In this document: piece after piece, positions 8,052 to 14,820 of the stretch
Numbering within the stretch: position 1 is the stretch's first letter
How the letters are laid out: each line of letters opens with the position of its first letter
NCBI GenBank assembly: GCA_903834675.1
Contig: CAILKC010000314.1
Span: 1 to 16,704 of the forward strand
Direction: 5' to 3'
Length of the DNA stretch: 16,704 nt
Source of the DNA: an uncultured Victivallales bacterium
GTDB taxonomy: Bacteria; Verrucomicrobiota; Lentisphaeria; Oligosphaerales; JAFGRS01
The notes under the pieces: model-generated
Told to the model about the DNA's origin: nothing
The model's input: the letters and a program-made list of their open reading frames with translations, nothing else
Database searches by the model: none
Position numbers and translations under genes: made by a program

Positions 8052-9343
8052 CTTCCCGCAAGACGATCCTGAGCGCTACGGCCAGCGGCGTTCTGCTGCT
8101 GGTGGCGTGTTTGTATTGGCGCGGCTCTCGCCCGGATCCCGTCGGCGCTCCCGGGGCACGCCTCTCGGCGCCCCAGCCCGAGTCTGCCCGACGCGCAGGG
8201 TCACGCCTCGGCGAGCGCCGCGCCGCTGGCCTCAGCACCGCGCCGAATGCCAATCCGCTGTCCCAGGGCGATCCGGCCGGGGATAGCGAGGTCCTGACCC
8301 TCTGGAGCACGGTCCAGGATACGACCTTGGACCCGGTCGTCCGCGAGTCGGCGGCGCTGAAGCTCGCCAGCCGCGGCGACCGGGGCATCATGGAGCGCCT
8401 GTGGGCCCTCTGGCGACAGGGACGCCTGCCCGCGGGGTGCTCGTGGATCCGCGATCTTATGGCGGCAGCCACCCAGGCTGCCGACGCTCCCCCCGGCACC
8501 GTTGTGGTCACGGGCGACGAGCGGCCGGAAGCGCCCGCCGCTGAAGTGGCCCGGGCCGCGGCCCGAGCCGCCAACACCGCCCTGCCCCTCGATGTCCGCC
8601 TCGAAGCGGTTCGCGCCTTGGCGGCGGCCCAGAGCGCCGAAGCACTGGCCGTCCTGGAGAACCTCTGCGTCGGCGACATTCAGGCCCCCTCGGAACTGCG
8701 GACGGCGGCCTTCGAGGCCTTGCTGCAAGCCGACGATCAACTGGCCGTCAGCACCCTCAAGCAGCTCCTCTCACAGAGCCCCGCGCTGGTTGCCGAGGAC
8801 CTGACCACGATGCTTGAGGCCTTGGCCGATGAGCCCCATACGGGCACCCGTGAAATCGCCTTGCCCTTGCTGCGGCATGCCAGTGCCGATGTCCGCGAGG
8901 AGGCCGCCTGGTTACTGGCCCTGAATTCCGAGGAGACCACGCCCGCGGAGACCAAGACCATCCTCGAAGTCCTGGGCACGGAAAGCGAACCGGCCGTCCG
9001 GCGACGCCTCTACTCCGCGCTCGACCCGTCCGCCGCACCATACGCCAGCAGCATTCTGAGCGCCGCCGTCGCCGAGGAGGCGGCTTCGGTCAGACTCTCC
9101 GGCTATCAGGCCCTGGCCGGCATGGCCGCGGCCGAACCCGACGGCCAGGTCGCCCCGCTCTTTGACGCCCAGGTGGTCGGCGAACTCGCGCAAATGGCGC
9201 TGAACTCCACCGAGTACCAGTACCGTTTCGAGGCCGTGGTGGTCTTGAAGACCGCCCGTACGGCCGGCGCCACAGCCGCCCTGGCCCGCATCGCCGCCGG
9301 AGCCGCAGACTCCCGCATCGCCCAGGCAGCCGCCGCCCCCTGA
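8039..9343 (+). CDS. HEAT-repeat-like putative lipoprotein, 434 aa
   Basis: The ATG at 8039 lies inside the last codons of the preceding gene (13-base overlap, different frame), a layout typical of translational coupling; no good Shine-Dalgarno is visible. The N-terminus has a basic RK pair (7-8), a hydrophobic stretch (9-23) and the lipobox-like LVAC with Cys24, so it is probably a lipoprotein, otherwise a membrane-anchored protein. Residues about 28-75 are a low-complexity Pro/Ala/Arg/Ser linker. Residues about 85-430 are Ala/Leu-rich helical pairs with the HEAT/PBS rhythm (such as LDVRLEAVRALAA, ADVREEAAWLLAL and VRLSGYQALAGMA). Such solenoids serve as protein-binding scaffolds. With its partner it may form an envelope-surface assembly, but that rests on the overlap alone. 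Confidence 0.85.
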   Translation: MASLTSRKTILSATASGVLLLVACLYWRGSRPDPVGAPGARLSAPQPESARRAGSRLGERRAAGLSTAPNANPLSQGDPAGDSEVLTLWSTVQDTTLDPVVRESAALKLASRGDRGIMERLWALWRQGRLPAGCSWIRDLMAAATQAADAPPGTVVVTGDERPEAPAAEVARAAARAANTALPLDVRLEAVRALAAAQSAEALAVLENLCVGDIQAPSELRTAAFEALLQADDQLAVSTLKQLLSQSPALVAEDLTTMLEALADEPHTGTREIALPLLRHASADVREEAAWLLALNSEETTPAETKTILEVLGTESEPAVRRRLYSALDPSAAPYASSILSAAVAEEAASVRLSGYQALAGMAAAEPDGQVAPLFDAQVVGELAQMALNSTEYQYRFEAVVVLKTARTAGATAALARIAAGAADSRIAQAAAAP

Positions 9344-9382
9344 GCTCGAAGAACGAGCGCAGCGGGCCTTTTCACACGGCTT

Positions 9383-9421
9383 CTGAGGGTGTCCCCTCGA
9401 CGAGTCCGCCCCCATCCTCAG
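9383..9421. terminator. Weak hairpin between convergent genes
   Basis: CTGAGGGTG (9383-9391) can pair with CATCCTCAG (9413-9421), nine pairs including one G-U, around a 21-base loop. It spans the stop codon of the leftward oxidoreductase gene and follows the rightward lipoprotein gene. A smaller hairpin, GCTCG-AAGAA-CGAGC, lies at 9344-9358 directly after the rightward stop, followed after 11 bases by a short TTTT. Neither has a canonical U-tract, so transcription ending here is plausible from position but weakly supported by sequence. Confidence 0.3.
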
Positions 9422-10644
9422 GGGTGACGCGAGGCCCCGGCCTGGCGCGCCCAGGCCGCCACCAGGCTGCCCCACGGCTCGCGCCCGGGCCGCGCCCGCA
9501 GCGCGTCGGCCACATCGTCGCCCGAGAAGGATTCGGTCCCCGGATTCCAGGTTAGCTCCCGCCCCAGGCGCAGGGCCAGGTTGACCAGGTGACAGCAGGT
9601 GGCCGAACGGTGCCCCACCTCCGCCGGACACGCCGGCGTCCGCCGCGTGCGGATGCACTCCAGCCAGTCGCCGTGATGATCCTCGCTGCGATACAGACGC
9701 ACATCGTCCGGCTTCAGGCTGATCTCGGCCAATGCCGCCGGCTCCGTGCGCACCGCGCCGCGTTCCACGGCAAGGCTGCCCGCGCTGCCGTGGAAGGTCA
9801 CGCTGCTGCCCCCCGTACGCACCTGTACCTCCACCCCGTTCGCATAGGTCAACCGCGCCTCGACCCGGGTAGCCGTGGTGAACAAGCCACTCGCCGGGAA
9901 GTCCCCCTTGCCCCAGGCCCGGCAGGGTCCCGAACTGTCCATACCAAGAGCCCACTGCACAATGTCGAGGTGATGCGCCCCGAAATTCGTGACCTGCCCG
10001 CCGGAGTAGTCCTGGATGAACCGGAACTGGTAGTGACAGCGCTGCTCATGGTAGTCCGCCCAAGGCGCCGGCCCCAGCCAGGCGTCGTAATCCAGCTCGG
10101 ACGGCACCGGCATCGGCGCCCACTCTGCCGGGCAGGTCTTGTTGTTGGGCGGCAATTCGACCTCGATTCGTTGCAGCGATCCGAGGTAGCCGTTGCGCAC
10201 CAGCTCGCCAGCCCGGCGGAATTCCGCCATGGAGCGCTGTTGACTGCCGGTCTGCAGAATCCGGCCGGTCGCGGCCACCACGTCGCAGAGCAGGCGCCCC
10301 TCGGCAATCGTCAGCGTCAGCGGTTTCTCCAGGTAGATGTCCTTGCCGCAGATGGCCGCGTGGACCGCCTGCGCCACGTGCCAGTGGTCCGGGGTGCAGA
10401 TGACGACCGCGTCCACGCCCTCCCACTCATCCAGCGCCCGGAAGTCACTGAACCCACGACAGTCGCTATGGCCATAGTGTTGATCGACCAGGCTCTTGGC
10501 GGCGGCCAGGTGGCGCTGGTCTACATCGCAGACGGCCGTCACCCGCACGTCCGGACGGCCGATGAAGGCCTTGAGGTTGTAGGTGCCCATGTTGGCAACC
10601 CCCACAAACCCCAGTCGAAGGGGATGTTTGCCGGAAGTGCTCAT
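9418..10644 (-). CDS. Gfo/Idh/MocA-family NAD(P)-dependent oxidoreductase
   Basis: The 408-residue product has the family's two-domain layout. The N-terminal Rossmann fold starts with GFVGVANMG (12-20), CTPDHWH lies at 83-89 and the EKP motif at 106-108 (K107 is the cofactor/substrate lysine). The C-terminal substrate domain has GAHHLD (222-227), carrying the conserved catalytic-region His and Asp. These enzymes oxidise or reduce sugars, inositols or modified glycans with NAD(P), and some perform redox-assisted glycoside cleavage; the substrate cannot be named. There is no Tat or Sec signal, so it is cytosolic, unlike many secreted planctomycete relatives. The ATG at 10644 is preferred over that at 10659 because GGAGAGA (10657-10651) sits six bases upstream of it. 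It is the last gene of the leftward operon, 41 bases after the GNAT/DUF3604 gene. Confidence 0.93.
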   Translation of the reverse strand: MSTSGKHPLRLGFVGVANMGTYNLKAFIGRPDVRVTAVCDVDQRHLAAAKSLVDQHYGHSDCRGFSDFRALDEWEGVDAVVICTPDHWHVAQAVHAAICGKDIYLEKPLTLTIAEGRLLCDVVAATGRILQTGSQQRSMAEFRRAGELVRNGYLGSLQRIEVELPPNNKTCPAEWAPMPVPSELDYDAWLGPAPWADYHEQRCHYQFRFIQDYSGGQVTNFGAHHLDIVQWALGMDSSGPCRAWGKGDFPASGLFTTATRVEARLTYANGVEVQVRTGGSSVTFHGSAGSLAVERGAVRTEPAALAEISLKPDDVRLYRSEDHHGDWLECIRTRRTPACPAEVGHRSATCCHLVNLALRLGRELTWNPGTESFSGDDVADALRARPGREPWGSLVAAWARQAGASRHP

Positions 10645-10650
10645 GCTGCT

Positions 10651-10657
10651 TCTCTCC
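10651..10657 (-). promoter_or_regulatory. Shine-Dalgarno deciding the oxidoreductase start
   Basis: GGAGAGA on the minus strand ends six bases before the ATG at 10644. It overlaps the upstream in-frame ATG at 10659, which therefore cannot use it; this favours the shorter protein. Confidence 0.7.
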
Positions 10658-10685
10658 ATGGCTGCTGCGGCGGCGCCGCTTGGGG

Positions 10686-13166
10686 TTAGCCGATCCAGAC
10701 CGGGGAGCAGACGGCCAGACTGCCGTCGGCGAGGGTGACCCGTGCGTGGTAGAAGGCGGGCCGGTCAAGCCTGTCTTCAAGAGTACAGTCGAACGTTTTC
10801 GCCCCAGGCTCCATGACCCGCCACGGCGATGCGTCCCGCGCCACGTCGACCCTGGCGATGCGCTCCTCGGCCCAGGCCTGCAGGTGAATCCGGCTCGTGC
10901 CGACGAAAGGCAACTCGGCGCCCATCGGGGCCCCGTTTACCGTGAAGCGCAGCACCGTCCGGCGACCGCGCACGGCGTAGGTCCGCCGCGCCCGCAACGC
11001 CGCAAACACCGAGCGGCGGGTCAGACCTTCGGCCCACACGGCGCACAGCCCGCCCCCAGCGGGCCACGGCGCCTCGCCGAAATCGCCCGCCTGGCCGCCC
11101 TGCGGAGCCGAGCCGCCCGTGAAGCCGAGACGCAGCCCGGCACGCAACGCTCCCATCACCCCTGCCTCCCGGGGCGGACCCGGCAACCGTCCGTCGCTCG
11201 GCTCCCAACCCTCGCCCGAACCATTCCCGGACCACAACTCCACCAGGCGCTCCACGTCCGCTTCCACGGCCGTCCAGTCCGTGCCCCCCAGCCGCGGCCC
11301 CGACCGGCGCCCCGGATTCTGGCTGATCACCAACGCCTCGGATGCCCGCAGCGCCTCGTACAGCCTCGCCGGGTAGGCATAGCGCGAGTCGTCCACGGGC
11401 AGATAGGGCTGGTCGCCGCCGAGGAAGTACACGGCTTTGTCGCCGTAGTGTGAGTGCTGCCAACCGAACCCCAGGAAGGTCACCAAACGCCCTTCGTCCA
11501 GGTTGACCTCCACGGCCTGCTTGTGCAAGGCCCAGCGCTCGTGGTCGAGCCAGGCGTGCGCCTGGGGGAGCACCGCGGCGAAATCCAGCCGCCGAGCTTC
11601 CCGCGCCCAGCGCCGACCCTCGGCCGTCCAACCTACGGACGCTGGAACGAAGGCAGGCGCATTGAGGTCGCCAAAGAACAGCCCGAGGCCATCCTCGCCG
11701 CGCGGCACGGTGACGTTCGACAACCCCGCCGGCAGACCGGGAACGCTGGCCCGGCAGGACACCGGCTCAGTGCCCATCCGCCCGACCTCGAGGTGGCCCG
11801 CCCCGCCACTCAGGGGCAGAGCCACGGTGCGCGCCCCAAGGCGAAGCCGGGCGCGGCCAGCCACCGGGGCCAGGTTGCCGTAACGGTCCGTGACCCGCAC
11901 GTCCGCCCGCAGCGCCTCGCCCAGCCCCGCGCTGCCCGGCAGGAAGGCCTCAACCCGCGTCGGCGCCCCGGCGCTGACGTGGATCACGATCGGCTCGGGA
12001 AGCCGCATGACCGGCTCGCCCTGGCCGGGGTTGACCAGTACCTTGAGGTCTCGGCGTCCCGCCAACGGCGTCCAGCGCCAGCCGCCCTGGGCACCGCACA
12101 CCAGCGTCACCCGCTCCCCGGGGGCCAACGCCCCCTCCTCCACCACAAAACCCAGCCCCGCGGACGGGGCTGCCACGATGCGCTTGCCGTCAGGGCCAGG
12201 CTCCTGTGCCTGCCGTGGCCCCGGCAGGAGGCCCAGCCGCGCCGTGCCCGCATAGTGCCATTCGACCACGCCCGGACACACGGAATCCTCCCCCGGCGCG
12301 ACGGCGCCGAGAGGGTTTTCCCCCAGGGCCTGGAAACAGACTTCGCTGCCGGTCGGTAGCCCTGTCGGCCCCGCCTCGAACCACAGTTCAAAGGGGCCAT
12401 CCGTTCCGGCCACGACCTCGCTCACGCTCGCCCCCGCCCGGCCCAGCAAAGCCGGGCAGTACAAGCTCTCGTCGCCCAACGCCTCGTCGGCCCCGACGAA
12501 CGTCTGTCCCAGCGGCCGCTCCGGGTGCTGCCGCCGCCGTCGCACCAACATCCGAGCATAGTCAACCTCGTCCTCGGGGTAGGCCGGCGGTAGCCAAAGC
12601 GGGCCCGACAGCAGGGCGGCAAAGCGCGCCTCCAGCTCCGGCAGTTTGAGTTCCCGCAACACCTGTCCCCAGCGCTCGCGCTGGTTCTCGTGGACCAGCA
12701 GCGGTTCGAAGCCCATCCGCAGATACGTCTTCACCGCCGGCAGCCGAAAGTCGTCCGTCGTCAGCGTGGCCGCCCGCAAGCCCTCCAGCGCCATGCGGTG
12801 CAGGGTTGCCAGGGTGACCCAGTACCCCAGACGATGCCCCTGGAACTCCGGCACCACACCGACGTAGTGGACCGTTCCCGTGTCGGGCCTCAGCCCCGGC
12901 GCCCGCCAGGCCGAGGCGGTCGCCACCGGCCTCCCAGCCGCCACCACAAACAGCACTCGTTCCGCTCGGAACGCCGGGTCCCGCCGCATGATCCGGTCGA
13001 AACTGAAGCGGCCTGGTTCGCCGCCGAACGAAGCCGCCAGGATGCGATCCCAGTGCGCCGCGTCACCAGCCTGGTAGGAACGCAGAGAAAAGCCCGCCGG
13101 CAGCAGCAGCGCGGGCAGCTCGGAGAGCGTCGGCTTTAGCATCCGCAGTTGCGGTGTCAGTCCCAT
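10686..13166 (-). CDS. GNAT acetyltransferase fused to a degenerate DUF3604 (PHP-like) domain, 826 aa
   Basis: Residues about 20-165 are a GNAT N-acetyltransferase. The acetyl-CoA motif A is VGVVPEFQGHRLGYW (102-116), followed by TTDDFRLPAVKTYLRMGFEP. Residues about 190-490 are mostly beta-rich linker/sandwich segments without a clear family. Residues about 495-826 match DUF3604, a PHP-superfamily relative, through VTFLGFGW, YGDKAVYFLGG, LVELWSGNGS, GGLCAVWAEGLTR, ALRARRTYAVRGRR and FTVNGAPMG. The expected metal-binding motifs are altered: GDLH is GDLN (499-502), the TDH-like site reads LPQ (533-535), the HHP-like site reads SQNP (Q616), and GSD-x-H reads GSAPQ (685-689). The second half therefore looks catalytically dead, while the GNAT half appears intact. 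ATG 13166 is chosen from its Shine-Dalgarno; a GTG at 13211 would add 15 residues. No signal peptide is present. Confidence 0.85.
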   Translation of the reverse strand: MGLTPQLRMLKPTLSELPALLLPAGFSLRSYQAGDAAHWDRILAASFGGEPGRFSFDRIMRRDPAFRAERVLFVVAAGRPVATASAWRAPGLRPDTGTVHYVGVVPEFQGHRLGYWVTLATLHRMALEGLRAATLTTDDFRLPAVKTYLRMGFEPLLVHENQRERWGQVLRELKLPELEARFAALLSGPLWLPPAYPEDEVDYARMLVRRRRQHPERPLGQTFVGADEALGDESLYCPALLGRAGASVSEVVAGTDGPFELWFEAGPTGLPTGSEVCFQALGENPLGAVAPGEDSVCPGVVEWHYAGTARLGLLPGPRQAQEPGPDGKRIVAAPSAGLGFVVEEGALAPGERVTLVCGAQGGWRWTPLAGRRDLKVLVNPGQGEPVMRLPEPIVIHVSAGAPTRVEAFLPGSAGLGEALRADVRVTDRYGNLAPVAGRARLRLGARTVALPLSGGAGHLEVGRMGTEPVSCRASVPGLPAGLSNVTVPRGEDGLGLFFGDLNAPAFVPASVGWTAEGRRWAREARRLDFAAVLPQAHAWLDHERWALHKQAVEVNLDEGRLVTFLGFGWQHSHYGDKAVYFLGGDQPYLPVDDSRYAYPARLYEALRASEALVISQNPGRRSGPRLGGTDWTAVEADVERLVELWSGNGSGEGWEPSDGRLPGPPREAGVMGALRAGLRLGFTGGSAPQGGQAGDFGEAPWPAGGGLCAVWAEGLTRRSVFAALRARRTYAVRGRRTVLRFTVNGAPMGAELPFVGTSRIHLQAWAEERIARVDVARDASPWRVMEPGAKTFDCTLEDRLDRPAFYHARVTLADGSLAVCSPVWIG

Positions 13167-13173
13167 CGATAAT

Positions 13174-13177
13174 CTCC
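13174..13177 (-). promoter_or_regulatory. Shine-Dalgarno deciding the GNAT/DUF3604 start
   Basis: GGAG on the minus strand lies seven bases before the ATG at 13166. The upstream GTG alternative at 13211 has no comparable site, so the 826-residue product is preferred. Confidence 0.6.
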
Positions 13178-13261
13178 ACGTCCCAGCGACCTGCGGTCGC
13201 GGCGACCTCACAATGTGCCTCGCCCAGCCCGAGTGTCCAGCAGGCCGCCGCCCAGGCGGAA

Positions 13262-13297
13262 GAAGAAACGGGTGGGGGTGGTGGCGGCGGTTTCTTC
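13262..13297. repeat. Inverted repeat enclosing a G-rich tract
   Basis: GAAGAAAC (13262-13269) and GTTTCTTC (13290-13297) are perfect inverted copies around a 20-base loop made of runs of two to five G separated by single T or C. The plus strand could form a two-tetrad G-quadruplex; the operon mRNA would carry the C-rich complement. An alternative smaller hairpin GCGGT-TTCTTC-ACCGC (13287-13302) overlaps the right arm. It lies in the 139-base gap between the beta-propeller and GNAT/DUF3604 genes, right after the former's stop, so it could tune mRNA processing or read-through. Confidence 0.45.
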
Positions 13298-13305
13298 ACC
13301 GCTTC

Positions 13306-14820
13306 TCACGAACCGCCTTCGGGCAAACCCACCCGCACATAGGCGATCTCGGCCCAGGTATCGTGGGTCGAGAAGCCGACCTGCACCGGGTGCTTGGCCA
13401 AGGCCTGCAACAAAGCGGCACTGAGCCGTCCTGAACCGACCGGCCGCGCGTCGACCGTCAGCCGGACCTCGCCGGCGTCGAGGGCGAGGTCCCAGTCGTG
13501 CCAGGCGTCATCGCCGATCGCCGCCTGGCCGATCGAGGTGGGCAGACTCAGGAGCCCGTTGAGGCACTCCTGGTAGAACAGTTCCCCGCGGTCATGCAGC
13601 CAGACCCGGGCGAAGGTCCTGGCGTCCGCATAACCCAGGACCACCGAGACGCGGCGGGTCGGCCCCGCAAAGCAGCGGATGCGCGTCTGAACAGTATAGC
13701 GATCCCTTACCCCGGGAATCTTTACCACCAGCGGGGCGCGGTCGCTGTCGTTGTCAGCGAGCGTGAGCACGCCGCCGCTGACCATGCCGAATGCCGAGGG
13801 CTCCCAGCGCGCCAGCGGTGGCTGCAAGAGGCGCTCAGCTAGCTCGGCGAACGTGCCCTCGAAGGTCGCCACTGCCAGCGGCGTCTGCGCGCCCTGGTAG
13901 ATCAGAAACACCCGGCCCCCCGCCTCGCACAGGGTGGCATCCGTGAGATGACCATACCAGCCGTTGACCGTGCCCCCGGCCTCCGGGTTGACCCCGCGCT
14001 CCCAGAGCTGCGTATAGTTGATCTGGGGATGGTTGCCGAGGCGCTCCCAGGTCACCATGTCACGGCTGCGGCGGCAGACAATCCGCAGCGACCCCGCCAT
14101 GGACTCGCTATGCCAGGTGTAGAACCCGTCGCCGATCTTAACGAGGAACGGGTCGCCGCCGTAGAGATCGCGAATCACCGGGTTACCCTCGTGTTTCGTC
14201 CAGGCCAGGCCATCGTCGGACCAGGCGTAGCCGAAGTGCCCCCCGAGCCCGCAGTCGGAGGTGTACAGCATCTGCCAGCGGCCATTCTCGTCGACCACGA
14301 CAGCCAGGTTGCTCAGCCCCTGGCGCTCCCAGGGCTGGGTGCTGGCCATGATGAGCCGTTCATCGCCCCAGGTGATGCCGTCGGCCGAGGCCCAGCGCCG
14401 CAGGGTCGCGGGCCCCCGCTTGCCGTATTCATCGTCGACCGCGAACAGGTAGTACCTGCCCTCGTGCCGCAGCACCGACGGCCGATGCACCTCGGTCTGC
14501 TCCAGCGCCAGCACCGGGTTGCTGGGGTGTTTCGTCCAGGTGAAGCCATCCCGCGAAGTAGCGTAGCCCACCGCAGTCTTGCCGTTGGCAGGGAACATCT
14601 GCGCGTACCACATCCGAAATAGGCCGTCCACGAAGAAAAGGTTCGGTTCGCAGAGGTAGTGCGACTCGGCCCACGGCTGCGACCGCACCAGCACCGGATT
14701 GGCCGCATACTTGGTCCAGATGCCGTCCTGGAAATCCTCGTTGAAGACGACGGGGACCGGGCTGCGGGTAGCCCCCGGCCGACTTTCCAGACTCGCCTGC
14801 ACAGGTTCATTGCTGCTCAT
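13306..14820 (-). CDS. Five-bladed beta-propeller glycosidase-like protein (GH43/GH32/GH130 type) with C-terminal lectin-like domain
   Basis: The 504-residue protein has an N-terminal region of about 330 residues with the repeating blade pattern of five-bladed beta-propeller glycosidases. Examples are CEPNLFFVDGLFRMWYAQM, VGYATSRDGFTWTKHPSNPV, VHRPSVLRHEGRYYLFAVDD, GYAWSDDGLAWTKHEGNPV and GGDPFLVKIGDGFYTWHS. The 'SxDGxxWTK' turns are typical of GH43-, GH32- and GH130-like proteins; candidate acidic residues are present, but I cannot assign the catalytic trio. Residues about 350-504 (PLVVKIPGVRDRYTVQTRI to IAYVRVG) resemble a concanavalin A-like/LamG glycan-binding sandwich. No signal peptide is seen, so it would act in the cytosol. 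The start overlaps the upstream hydrolase stop in ATGA and is preceded by GGAGG four bases away. It could be a hydrolase, a phosphorylase or a binding protein. Confidence 0.83.
   Translation of the reverse strand: MSSNEPVQASLESRPGATRSPVPVVFNEDFQDGIWTKYAANPVLVRSQPWAESHYLCEPNLFFVDGLFRMWYAQMFPANGKTAVGYATSRDGFTWTKHPSNPVLALEQTEVHRPSVLRHEGRYYLFAVDDEYGKRGPATLRRWASADGITWGDERLIMASTQPWERQGLSNLAVVVDENGRWQMLYTSDCGLGGHFGYAWSDDGLAWTKHEGNPVIRDLYGGDPFLVKIGDGFYTWHSESMAGSLRIVCRRSRDMVTWERLGNHPQINYTQLWERGVNPEAGGTVNGWYGHLTDATLCEAGGRVFLIYQGAQTPLAVATFEGTFAELAERLLQPPLARWEPSAFGMVSGGVLTLADNDSDRAPLVVKIPGVRDRYTVQTRIRCFAGPTRRVSVVLGYADARTFARVWLHDRGELFYQECLNGLLSLPTSIGQAAIGDDAWHDWDLALDAGEVRLTVDARPVGSGRLSAALLQALAKHPVQVGFSTHDTWAEIAYVRVGLPEGGS

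Noticed and set aside
8912..9955. 347-residue minus-strand frame spanning the convergent junction
   Set aside because: It overlaps both the HEAT lipoprotein and the oxidoreductase gene, is Gly-rich without domain pattern, and would contradict two well-supported genes.
9589..10689. 366-residue plus-strand frame over the oxidoreductase gene
   Set aside because: Antisense shadow; the minus strand has the Rossmann, EKP and GAHHLD motifs.
11454..12359. 301-residue plus-strand frame inside the GNAT/DUF3604 gene
   Set aside because: Pro/Arg/Gln/His-rich antisense composition and no recognisable domain.
13063..13299. Small minus-strand frame with a run of prolines near its start
   Set aside because: It overlaps the start of the GNAT/DUF3604 gene in another frame; the proline run is just the complement of the G-rich repeat tract and no RBS is seen.
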